The notes beneath the pieces were generated by a model that saw only the letters and a program-made list of their open reading frames with translations, had not been told where the DNA came from and ran no database searches. Below, piece after piece: positions 22,716-36,198 of a stretch of DNA of 64,000 nt (positions within the stretch are counted from its first letter, which is position 1; the number at the start of each line of letters is the position of its first letter). The DNA comes from Thozetella sp. PMI_491 (lineage: Eukaryota > Ascomycota > Sordariomycetes > Chaetosphaeriales > Chaetosphaeriaceae): NCBI GenBank assembly GCA_021432635.1, contig MU270015.1, forward strand, positions 2,548,063-2,612,062, given 5' to 3'. The position numbers and the translations under genes were made by a program.

Positions 22716-24358
22716 TTATACAAAACCAGCGATCCTGCTTCCCCGGGCGTAGGCCTTGGCAAGTATGCTGGAAACCCATTCTATCTCGCGCGCTCTGTCT
22801 ATGCCACTGCGATCAGCCTGCCAGTGCCACCGCAGGATTAACAGCGGCGCATTGAGGCACGCAGGTCCGGCGCAGCGCATCCTTTCCTGCAAGAAGTAGC
22901 CCACCGAATAGCAGATGTGGCGCCCTGCGGCGCGCGTCCAATCGCTGCGGAAGCCGAGCGGAGGAAGCTGCGTAGGCCTAAAGTGAAGGGCACACGGAGT
23001 CAGGCTGGTCTTTCTATTTGGCGCGCATATGCATTTGGCATCCTTAGGGAGGCGTGTTTCCAGGACCAAGGAGAACTCCTTCAGCTTTTGGTAGATAGCA
23101 CCGAGCTGGTAGCATACCATGGTCCGGGAGAGCCAGTAGAGTATAAGGGTCTGAGCGAGGTTGAAGCTCGGGAAGTCATACGCGATAGGGAACAACTCGT
23201 CTAGGTCCGAGTCGGTGGATACAAACTTTTGGAACTCTCCAGATTTCTCTGGCCAGTAGAGCGGGCCTTGGATTTCTTTTGTCAGTCCTTCCAGCCATTC
23301 CGTCAGCCTCGCATCGAGGCGCCAGCAAAACCGAACGCGCTGGAGGATTGCGTCTAGGATCTCCGGGAGGGACGGGCTTTTTGTCATATCGACAACACTA
23401 GTTAGAGTTTTGGAAATATGTAGCATGATATCGAGTAGATGATCGTGGGAATCCTTCGGCCGGGACGACCACGGCAAGTCGAGCCAATCCTTCCGAGATA
23501 GAAAGCTTTGGCTGCACTGTTGGAAACTATTGAATATCTACCGGAGCATAGTTAGTAGAGCCGTTCCACTGTGGAAACCACCGGGCCGCGTACCGAGTGC
23601 ATGCGAAGCGCTCCTAGAACGCTGTGAGCGAAGCCGGAAGCGTGGCTTTGCGGGCCACGATACCGCAGCAGCTCCATTGCGCCTTTGTAGTGGGCCAAGT
23701 AACCTGCGGTCCCGTTCGTTGCACCCTCGGTGAACTCATACATTGTCAAAGCCAGGCAAGCCGCCAGCGTCTGGTCTTTATGCCGGAGGGCAGGGTGCAT
23801 GATGGCCATGCGCAGCTCGCGGAGGCTGATGTCGTACAGTACGATGCTCTTATGTAGGAGATCAGCATTTCCATCCTGGCGCCCCAGCCGGGCTGCACAC
23901 GAGGCCAACACCGCCGTCTCCAGCGCTGGGGTTAGAGACTCTAGGTCGGGGACACGCAAGAGCCAGTTGCGGTCCTGGTTGCTCCGGGTGGCGATCTCAT
24001 CCGGGAGATGTTGCCCGAGGTATAGAGAGAGTAGCTGCTGCCGGAATCCATGGCGAGCCGACACAGGCTTCGCGAGATTACGCCGCTGCGTGCCTGGATT
24101 GGTGCGATTGGCAGCCTGGGCATCGCTTGATGCTTGCTCGCCGGCGGCGTGCGCGCCATAGCCATGGCACTCACGGCGGCTGTTGGCGCATGTGCGGCAC
24201 TTGGGCCTCTCACCGCTGCACTATACACGTGGTCAATCAGTACCTGGCCCAATCGGGCATGCGGGCAACCTCGCAGAATGCAGCAGGGACCTGCTCACCT
24301 TCACCTTCCTCTGCCGACACGTGACGCAGGCTGTGCGGCTCTTGTGAAAGGGCTTCAT
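22716..24358 (-). CDS. Zn2Cys6 fungal-specific transcription factor
   Basis: Model complement(join(22716..23537, 23594..24220, 24299..24358)), 502 aa. The 60-nt first exon gives MKPFHKSRTACVTCRQRKVK, and the next begins CSGERPKCRTCANSRRECHGY. Together they make a complete C-x2-C-x6-C-x6-C-x2-C-x6-C binuclear cluster. The intron between them has donor GTGAGC and acceptor TATAG, placed at a position often interrupted in this family. The middle region contains the fungal-TF helices (LAACLALTMYEFTEG ... YLAHYKGAMELLRYRGP) and the second junction builds HSIFNSFQQCSQSFLSRKDWLDLPW. It should bind CGG-type DNA in the nucleus; its targets are unknown. It is divergent from the con-13-like gene but 1.4 kb away. 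Confidence 0.87.
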
Positions 24359-25779
24359 CTACTGGCAGGGAGCCGTTCCGGAGACAAGTACTCAAGACGC
24401 GGTGTAATTACCGAGTAATATTCGTTTGCCTGTTGCCTGGAAATGGTTTCCCCATGCGCCATGTGATGCAGGTGAGGAGAAGGGCGACAGGGGGTTCTTC
24501 CTTGGAGCTCACGTGTTGTTACACGTGCCATTCCTGTGATCCGCCATCCCCCCGGCCGGGGCGCATCATGGGCAAGCTATGCGCACAAATGGCAGCGATG
24601 CGGCGCAAGAGAGCAACTAGCATAGGGAGTGCGCAAGATATACTTCGTACTTGCTCTCTATATTTAGGAATTGATCCGCCCAAGGCTTGGTTATACGTCA
24701 GCGGCCTGCTGCGACCAATGTTGTCAGAATTCTTCGCCTCGCGCATAAGCAGAGGCAAGAGGGGCGCGGTATGGCATGGCATGGCATTGGGTAATGGTTT
24801 AATTTTACCACGTATGAAGGAGCGCAGCGGATGGCTGCCAGGCGTAGCCCGATTGACATTGGCAACAAATCACAAACGGGGTTTTGGCGACAGGCCGTAG
24901 AGCAAAGTCGTCCTCCGCCACCCCCTGTACTATTTCCTTTCTCCTTCTGCCTGGTGCGCGCCTTGGGATGAACCGATAGTGAGGGCCTAGCGGCTCGTTT
25001 AATAAATCCAACTGGCGCCCTGGGGTAGCGGCCGCCGTACCTGGTCGTAGCGGGAAGGCGATCCAGAAGCTAGGGGCGCTAGCTGGGTGCGGCGGCGGAA
25101 TTGCCAGCAGTGCTGCAAGGCTACGAGGCTACGATCGGATCGACTTCCGCAGTGTCGCAATATAGGTTTCAGCCAGCGAATGAGCCAGTGCCAGGCGTTG
25201 CTTTATTGGAAGGCTTGGTTGAAGCGACTTGCCAGTTTAAGCCCAAAAAGAGTTGTCAGTCGCGCGTAGCGAATCCTTCTCTGGTGCCAAGACGTAGGAT
25301 GCGGGCCGATTTGTGGCAGGGCTCGCCCAGAAGGCCAAAGGTCCTAAGCTGACCTAACCCCGGCCATAGGATTCATTGGTCCCTTAATTGCCACCTTGAA
25401 TAATCCTCCAGTCAGTCAAACCTACCCATAGTGCTACCTGTAGTCTGGGGCTCCGCCCGGGAGCCACCACATCTGCCATTAACCCGAAATCAATCTCTCC
25501 TTTGGGCGGCTCTTGCTCGCGCAACGTGCCTAGGAGGAGCCAATACACTGCGAGTATGCGGCAGACTTTTGCATAGTCTCTCCAGGGCACGGCGCGGCGT
25601 GGAGTAGCGTGGGACATGGCGGCCGCCGCAATGTTTACATGGGGGAGGCGCCCCGGACATATATAGATGCTGCGCGGTGCCAAGCTAGCACCTGCAGTAC
25701 CTTCGTTCCCTCGCCATCAAGGTCCTCTTTGCCCACAAGGTTCCAATCTTTGTCAAGCAGCCCTTCTTTGGTCGTCACC
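24359..25779. promoter_or_regulatory. Divergent intergenic region upstream of con-13-like gene
   Basis: The region is GC-rich and has no credible gene. A TATA-like element (atatata at 25659-25665) lies about 115 bp upstream of the con-13-like ATG, a plausible distance for a strong regulated promoter. Confidence 0.4.
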
Positions 25780-26979
25780 ATGATTCCCTCCCTGAAGACC
25801 GTCGCGGCAGCGGCCTTGGCACTGCCCGGTGTCGCCTTGGCGACTCTGGACAAGCCGGCCCTGTGGGGCAACCTGGACTTCCTCCACGCCGGTCTGGCTG
25901 CCAACCTGCCGTCGCACAGCTACAAGGTCGCCGCCTTCCTCGATGGGTACATCGCCACCGCCTGCTTGGAGCGTGCCCAGGCCGACGGCTACGACCCCAA
26001 GCTGATCACCACTTACTCGGTGACTTTCTCGGATGTGAGTTCCTCCACGTAATTTTTTTTTCCCTGGTCGTATACTTGCAGGGCGAAAGCTGATGACCGG
26101 CTCAGTGCACCGTGCCGTGGCTCATGTGCCGTCACAGGGACTCGCCCGTCTCCCTTGACAACTACCTTGACTTCTGGAGCAAGGTCCCGGTCCTGATGCG
26201 CCAGGGTGTCAAGGCTTCCATGTTGGTTCCCGGTGGAGGCAGCGCCTATGCTTTTGGCGATGTCGTTGTCATCATCGGCCCCATCGACAACGTTGCTGTC
26301 TACATCCACGAGACCACCCACACCCTGGACGGCTCTGGAGAGTACGCCCTCGGCACCGGCCTTTCTGGTAAGCGGAAGCCCATTTTACCGCGCAAAGCAA
26401 GGCCCTGTTCATTTACTAATGCCAAGCAGCCAGCTCCATCTGGACTGATGCCTACAACGCCGACAGCGCTGTTCCTGATAGCTATGCGCAGAGCAGCCAG
26501 GCCGAGGTGGGTTGCGCCCTCTTTCCCGTTTGCTCATCCCCCCTTCACCATTGCTAACACGCCGGCAGAACCTGGCCCAGCAGTCCGGCCCTCTTCTCTA
26601 CAACCGTTACGTGCCCGGTGGTATTGCCAGCGTCGCTTCTGGCTTCGAGAGGCTGGCCAACCAGCAGGCCACCATCGCCAGGCAGGGCGACAACGGCAAG
26701 TACGGCCCCATCTACCAGAGAGACGGCGCCACCTGCTCGAACCGAAAGGACAACGGTGGTTACTCGACCATTCCCTCGCGGAAGCGCGACGGTCTGTTCG
26801 GCCGCCTCTCCATGCTCAACAAGCGCAGCGGGCCCTTCGCCGATGGTTCCTACTTCCCCAACACCGCCGAGGAGCAGCAAGCCTTCATCGAGTCCCAGGG
26901 TCTCAGCTTCCACCCCGGTGTCAAGCACGGTCCCCTTGGTGCCGAGCTCGTCCCCACTAACTGCACTGGCTACATCTAA
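25780..26979 (+). CDS. Secreted con-13-like protein with HExxH motif
   Basis: Model join(25780..26034, 26106..26367, 26430..26506, 26569..26979), 334 aa. A signal peptide (MIPSLKTVAAAALALPGVALA) precedes ALWGNLDFLHAGLAANLPSHSY, which resembles the opening of the fungal family named after conidiation-specific protein 13. Residues 153-157 are HETTH, inside VAVYIHETTHTLD, as in zinc metallopeptidases; a third zinc ligand is not obvious, so peptidase activity is unproven. All three introns are short with good CTGAT/CTAAT/CTAAC branch sites. Codons end almost always in C or G (GCC, AAC, CTC, AAG), more so than in neighbouring genes, which suggests high expression. The C-terminal part has paired cysteines and a basic KR-rich middle that could be a processing site. 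Confidence 0.82.
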
Positions 26980-28153
26980 GCTACTCGCACTGGGGCTAGT
27001 ACTTCTCTTGGAGAAGTTTACAGGACAATTTCTGTCTGGGGTATTCCTGTATATACTATACCAAGTTATCGCCTTTATGAATATAGGCAAACCGTATATA
27101 AACGGCAGTTACGTCCCTATTTGAACGTGTCATTGAAAAGTAGTAGTATACATCGATGTCTAGGCCGCTGTGAAAGCACAGACGCAGTAACCCCCCGCAC
27201 TTGCCTCGGGCGTGCTGCATACTACCCACGGTGGGCGCCGTAGGTATAAAGGACTAATCCGCGGACACCCCTTTTTAATCGCCAGACACCCACACCCAAC
27301 CGCCCTCCTTTAGTCTGAAGTGCTACTCCTATTCGTCACCGAGCATGGGTGGGACGGTCGGTGGCAACACCCTCCTCTCTCCCTTTCTTCCACTCCAATT
27401 TTTCGTCGCCCTAGTGTTATAGCCCCATGTTCGCAACCGTGCCATCTATATTTCCCGGTTATTCTCGAAATGTATGAGACAATATTACCGCCCTTGTTGG
27501 GTTCAGGTATACACGAACAAATTAGGAAAATGGGAGCACCGACTAAATTGCCCTCTTTATACTCTGTATATTCGATCTACTTACTATTAGTATGGACCCA
27601 CATCGCTGTACCCGGCACACGCTTGGCACTCATGACTAGTTGGACATGAAAGCTCTATCAAGTTTGACGAATGCTAGGAAAAGCTATCGGACTTTATCAC
27701 GGTCTCGCCTGACGCTAATCGTCTCTAGGAGGTGCCGGTTTATGCATGTATGCGGTCCTAGTTATGTGATCCCAGATCGCCCCAGAACTAATACCCACTC
27801 CATTCATACCAATGGCGTACATACCTTCAGCGAGCATCTATGGTTTCACTAATTCTCTGGTACCTGCATTTTTGGTCTGAGGCTACCGCAAAGGTTGTCT
27901 GCAGGGTGGAGGCAGTGCTTAAAAGCGGAGATCTCCTCGCGACCGACTACAGATCGATCGCCTGGCTCACCCAAAGACCCCACCAGTAACCCTAACCCCA
28001 TGTTCACCCTCCCCTTCGGCTACTGCCGGCGCTGGGTCCAGGAAAAAGCCTCGGTTAATCTGAGAGTCGTCTGGAGGCTGGTCTACACACTACTTCATCC
28101 ACCCGTTCCAGTGCCACACCATCTGCCGTAACTCGGGCATCCGAGGAGAGGAA
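26980..28153. other. Intergenic region, no gene recognised
   Basis: This 1.2-kb stretch holds the 3' UTR of the con-13-like gene and the promoter of the tandem-zinc-cluster regulator. Short frames only. Confidence 0.35.
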
Positions 28154-30407
28154 ATGGAAGGGGGGCCCGATACATCCATAGTGCGTCCAGGTAACTAGCC
28201 CTATATGCACCTTTCACCATTCAGGTCCTCGAACTAAACGGGGGGGGATAGCTTGTCTTGTGTGTCGTTCCCGCAAAGTGAAGTGTGACAGGACATCGCC
28301 AGCATGTCGATGCTGCCAAAAACTCGGCATTAGGTGCCCCGGTTACTCGAGGGCAGGTGACCTGCCCGAGAAAGCAGTTAAGCGGATCTACAGCGATTCC
28401 CAGGTCGAGAAGCGCCGGGTTGGTTCCTGTCGTGAGTGTCGCCGGATGAAGCTGAAGTGCGACCAAGCCCATCCACAATGTCGCCGGTGTCAAGAGCGAG
28501 GGCTAGACTGTGTCTATGCACCGCCGCCTGCGGCAAGTTATTCTTGGCTGTTTGAGAAATCGCTGCCACAGGACCCCGACAAGGTATCGTCCCTGGTCAG
28601 TGCTTATTTCGACCACCTTCATCCTCGCCGCTGTCTGGGGTTCATCCACAAGCCGTCCTTCATGCGGTCTATGGACCAAGGCACGCTCATGGAGGAGTAC
28701 GGGGAACCTCTCGTACTTATTGTCTGCGCATTGGGTGCGTACTTGCAGGCTGCGAACTTCACCAACTCTGCCGTCGTCCCCCATGCAACTACCACGGTTC
28801 CTGGCGAAGCCTGGGCAACAACGGCGAGGAAAGCCGTCCTCATGGATCTGTCCACGGCAAGCCTCAAGAGTGCTATGGTAACTGGGAACTCGCAACCTTC
28901 GCACAACTGATGTTCTAACAGCGTCATAGGTATTGGTTCTCCTCAGCGAATACGCAGTAATGACTCGCCAGAACGCCTGGGCCTTCTTGCTGGTTGGCTC
29001 TGCTTTTCGTGTCATTCGACTGCTCCGGCTGGATAATGCTCAGGGTGGCGAGGCACCGCAAAACCCCTTAGACGCCACAGAGTTGGAAAGCTCACGCCGC
29101 GTCGTCTGGGCGTGTTTTCTCCTGGACAGTCAAATCGGCTCGGGCGTCGACAAAAATTTGAACTGGAGAGATGACGACGCGCCACCCATCCCCCTCCCAT
29201 GCACCGAAGAAGCATTCACGTACGGGAGTTTACCAGACAGCAGTGGAGAAGCGACCATCGTCTCGTTTCCGACGCTTCCTCCTCACCGCCGCGTCAACTT
29301 GCGAGCCAATATTATATACGTCATGTGGCTTCGCTCGCAGGCACTTAGGTAAGAGAGTCAAGTTTCCTGCCTTTGCTTTATTTCCTATAGCTGACGGTGT
29401 TACATGCAAGACTTAATCGTGTGAGCGAGCTGAAGATCCCTTTGTGGGATGGCAAATCCCCCTTCCTCGAGTTGTTGCACAAATTTGAGTCATGGTACGA
29501 GGCATTGCCAGAGCAGCTTCAGCTCAACGACCTTAACATTTATGCTCAAATCGAGCAAAATACAATCTCAGCTATCTATGTTCTGCATTTCGCCTATCAT
29601 TCGGCAGTCGCAGACCTCACCAGGGTATCATTGCCGGGATTCGACTTCCCTCTTGCGGCGCTCTTCCGCGACGCGCCTCCTGCTTTCCAGCAGCAATGCC
29701 AAGAACGGTGCCGTCATCATGCAGACGAAGTGTCGAGGCTCGTCGAGTTGGGGCTCGCTGAAGGAGGGAGAGCCCTCGACGATCCGCATTGCTTGAGCTC
29801 TGCCTTCGAGGCTGCCAAGATCCAGGCCGTCCACACGGCGACGTTGACACGGAACGGTCCCGAGGAAAGAGCACGCGCGTTCGGCCAGATCGCTGCCAAC
29901 CTTACGATTTTACACAAATATAGAAGGAACGCTAATCCTAGAGCGAGGGACTTTGTGTCCGGCCTGCTGCTTCTGTTGACGAGATTCGGATTCAAGGATG
30001 CGATCCCGCCTGTCTTGCTCGAAGCACAGAGCTCTGAGATGGAGCAAGAAGCCGAAGTCGTCGGGCCAGCTGACTCGAACCACCTCAGCCAGGTAGCCAA
30101 TTTCCGGCAAGCTCTGTCCGAGGTCGCGGCCCAGCGCAGAGATAAGGCCAGCCCTCGCCCCTCTCAAACGTCGGGGCGCCCACAACCGGCACCGCAGCCG
30201 GCAATCAGCCCCATCAATACCGTCGCGGCTACAGATGGCACCCAAGACACGCCAGGAGCAGTTCTGGGCGGGGAAATGGCAACGGAGGGTGCGACAGTGA
30301 GCGAGGATATTGACTATTTCCGAGTTGCCGACGAGATGTCGAATTACATGACGTGGGACTTTCTAGAGCTTCCGCCGTGGGTGGACTTTGACCATCCAGC
30401 TGGCTGA
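28154..30407 (+). CDS. Transcription factor with two tandem Zn2Cys6 clusters
   Basis: Model join(28154..28190, 28252..28877, 28930..29348, 29411..30407), 692 aa. Exon 1 codes for MEGGPDTSIVRP; a 61-nt intron (GTAACT, ACTAAAC branch, ATAG) joins it to the first cluster, CLVCRSRKVKCDRTSPACRCCQ and so on, ending RCPGY. About 36 residues later comes a second complete cluster, SCRECRRMKLKCDQAHPQCRRC ... DCVY. Both have spacing C2-6-6-2-6. The rest is a fungal-specific TF middle region (VSAYFDHLHPRRCLGFIHKPSF; then RRVVWACFLLDSQIG) and an acidic C-terminus ending DFLELPPWVDFDHP, a possible activation motif. Its stop lies 57 bp from the stop of the convergent sulfatase gene, so it is a candidate regulator of the sulfatase/MFS pair. 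Confidence 0.88.
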
Positions 30408-30464
30408 CCAGAATTCTAAATAATCTTAACCAATAGTCAACACTGTGTAAAAGTTATTGTACAT

Positions 30465-33032
<2,568 letters not shown>

Positions 33033-35036
33033 ATGCCGTCGCCCACAGACGGACAGGCCGACTTGTCGGTGCAGCAACGCCTGAAAGAGTTGAATTGGAC
33101 GCTCGCCTTCGTCATGTTGTAAGTCCTCGTCTTTACCCATCGCATCAACCACAGCCAGGCCGCTGATCATAGCCCCCATCTCCCCCAACAGTTACATGGC
33201 GAGTTGCGCGTTTAACTTCGGATACGACGTCGGTAACTTTGGCAGCGTGCAGGGGATGCAGAGTAGGGAATCCGACTTCGTTCGCCCGCCCGGGCGTCGT
33301 CCGCATCTCAACACTAACGAAAGGCAGGTTTCGCTAGGAAATTCGGCGAGTACAACGCGACGACCGGCCTATATGCCTTGCCTGCTTGGCTTTCTTCTCT
33401 CATGACCTCGCTCCCATTTCTTGGGAAAGCCCTGGTGCGTTGAGATCGGTAGCTTTCGTCGCAGCCCTTAACTGACTAGCCATTCTCTAGGGTGCAATGT
33501 CTTGCGGTTGGGTTGCCGAGAGATTTGGGCGACGGATGGCTATCCTCGGTCTGGTTGTGTTGTCGTACATGTAAGTGACGTGCTCCTTCCGAGAGGATTC
33601 GTCGCTGAATCACGCCACAGAGGCGTTCTGCTGCAGACAACCGCCACGACTGCCGGCCAATTCACCACGGGACGTTTCATCAGCTTCGGAATGACGGGCA
33701 TGACCATCGTTGTGGTCCCGATTTACACGAGCGAAACGGCACCAAGAGTTCTCCGTGGCATGATGACCTCCACCCTCCAGCTCGTCATCATATTTGGCCA
33801 ACTTGTCGCTGCATTGGTGACCTATGGAACTCAACACATTGATTCGGACATGGGCTGGCAGATTCCTGTTGGTTTGCAGTTCATCGCACCCACTCTCATC
33901 CTGTCCTTGCTTCCGCTCGTCCCCGAGTCGCCCAGATGGTCAGTCTCAATGCTAGAAGCTACATCTCATCCAACCCACGCCAGCGACCACTGGGAACGTA
34001 TTACTGATATTTTGCCTCTTTCCGCAGGCTTATTTCGAAAGACCGAATCGACGAGGCCAAGAAATCGCTGCGGCGACTTCGTAAGGCGACGGTATCCGAC
34101 GCGGAGGTCAACCACGAGATAGAAGCGATTCGCCACGCCCACTCCTCCGAGGGCAAAGGGTCTTGGGGGGAGGTATTTAACCAGCAGAACAGGATCCGCA
34201 CGCTTGTGGCCGTCATTGCCATGTTCGGACAGCAAATCACCGGCCAAGCGTTCACGAGCCAATACAGTGTGGTATTTTATCAGCTGCAGGGCTTCAAGAG
34301 CCAGGCTTTTCTCTTCAACATCTTCAACAACGTTGTCGCTGTCGTCTGTCTTATTGGCACCTGGTTTCTTGTCGACCAAGTTGGAAGGAGGTTGGTCCTA
34401 TTTCAGCCCCAGGTTAGTTTTCAATCATGCGCTAATGCATTACAGACCCTTGGTGCTGCTCGGAGGCACGTTCATGGCCCTGTTCTTGTTATTGGTGGGT
34501 GGCATGTCGACAATACCCCAGCCCAGCCAGGAGCAAAAGAACACGATGGTGGCGTCCTTTATCCTATTTGGAGCTGGCTACGCTCTTTCCTGGGCCCCTA
34601 TGTAAGAAACCCCGTAGTTTGGCGAGGCTTTCTCTGTTGTCTAGATGCTAACTTATCCCTAAGCTCCTACATCGTGATGGGAGAGGTCTCTGCCTCCCGC
34701 GTCAAGGAGAAGACCAGCTTGTTCGCCTCTGTCATATCTATTTTCACGACCTTTGTGACGGCTTTCACGATTCCGTACCTCCTCAATGCTCCATATGCCA
34801 ACCTGGGTGGCAAGATTGGATTTATCTATGGCTCCATCAACGTCGCCATGGTTGTAGTGGCATTCTTCTACATCCCGGAGCTTAAGGGTCGCACTCTGGA
34901 GGAAGTAGACCAGCTTTTTGCATCAGGCACTCCGATAAGAAAGATGGGGAAAGTTCAGACTGTTCCTGTGGAGAACCTTTACGTCGAAGAGGTTGGAAAA
35001 GTCTTGCAAGACCCCGACTCACAGCATATCCCTTAG
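33033..35036 (+). CDS. MFS transporter, sugar-porter type
   Basis: Model join(33033..33118, 33192..33262, 33328..33434, 33491..33570, 33621..33938, 34028..34390, 34446..34601, 34664..35036), 517 aa. All eight exons keep phase. The protein shows the hexose-transporter hallmarks: FGYDVGNFGSVQGM in TM1, GWVAERFGRR (loop 2-3 motif), VPIYTSETAPRVLRG, LVPESPRWLI before the central loop, GQQITGQ in TM7, and IPELKGRTLEEVDQLF at the end. Twelve membrane segments are expected at the plasma membrane. Substrates could be a sugar or another small organic solute. The head-to-head arrangement with the sulfatase suggests a sulfated sugar or its product, but that is inference from position only. Confidence 0.9.
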
Positions 35037-36198
35037 ACACAGCACGTCCCTTAACATGCTCGTCTCTAAGGACGGAGTCCACACTTAATTAGAACGCCCA
35101 TGCTTCACCCGAATAACCTTTAACGAGTTGTCAAGCCTCATGGCATGGAAATTGCATTATTCTCCCACAGATAATACCGTGTGATGTGTGTGTGCCCGGG
35201 GGGGTTGGGGGGTATGATTGCTCCTCTGATGGCATTTGAATGTACGTCTGCAGGTTTTGTTAGACGGATATTGCCGGGGAGGGCTATGGTGAAGCGTTAT
35301 ACATTTAGCATGCGTACTGTCTTTTGAGGAGTTTGGCACCTTTCCGAGCCATCTGCCGGGCGAAATGCTTACACCACTGTATTGACATCTTTACATGTCA
35401 TCTCTAGGTCAGTTATCAGCTACTTGGCAGCTCTGTTGCACCCACGAATGCCTAGAGAACACGAAGGGTATTTCCATTGTTCAATGTTTGACACGCTTGC
35501 TGACTTGGAGTAGTAATTACCACTTCCTGCACGAGCGGCGAAATTTTCTTGCTTTACTCGATTTTAACTAGCGCTCATCCTTCCACTGGGTACGTTACCG
35601 CCGTTTTAGGGTTTGCAGGAGAGTGAAGTTTTAAGCTGGTTAAGAACAACGCGGAATGTTAAACAATTGAAACTCATGATCTAAAGAGAGCCCTAGCAGT
35701 GCCTTGTAGAGACCCTGCGTACAAGGAATCTCACATGCCTGTAATGTGACTTTGTAGTGCTTTATTTGAGATCCTACATAGACCACTTGGTATGTGGTCC
35801 CTCGCATTGAACGGCACGACGCCAATATTATCTTGACACTCTCTAAGAGACACGACGTCTTAGTGACCGATTTGGTTGTCTTGGCGACCTCCTACTAGCG
35901 AGATGCAAGTTCGACCAATAGTAGGTTTCGCCTTGCGCCCTCTGGCCGTCCTATCTTCCCACTTCTGTCACCCCGCTGTACCTAGGTACAGCAAGCTAAA
36001 CTACTTCTAGATCATGCCTCCTCTTGCTTTCTTAATAACCCCCCAGCTGCGGGGTATCAGGCATCAACGGTCAACGCTCAGCATCTGGCGTAAGACAACC
36101 TAGCTCTAGATTCTGAATCTGGTTTCTCGACTAGTTTGCCCCCTTTCTGCGTTAGCTTGAGTTGGCACAGTGCCTCAGGAGTAGGCAGTGTCTTCGTC
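35037..36198. other. Intergenic region, no gene recognised
   Basis: This 1.16-kb stretch holds the MFS 3' end and the HET gene promoter. A G-rich/TG-repeat patch lies near 35185-35215. No coding signal was found. Confidence 0.35.

Noticed and set aside
24433-24900. 155-codon open frame as a gene
   Set aside because: It lies in the promoter region of the Zn2Cys6 regulator, has a mixed hydrophobic and Arg-rich pattern typical of GC-rich non-coding DNA, and matches no family.
28191-28224. A 34-nt intron giving a longer N-terminus (GPRTKRGGIACLVC) for the tandem-zinc regulator
   Set aside because: It is shorter than normal fungal introns. The 61-nt alternative ending at 28251 has a good ACTAAAC branch site, keeps phase and preserves the whole first zinc cluster.
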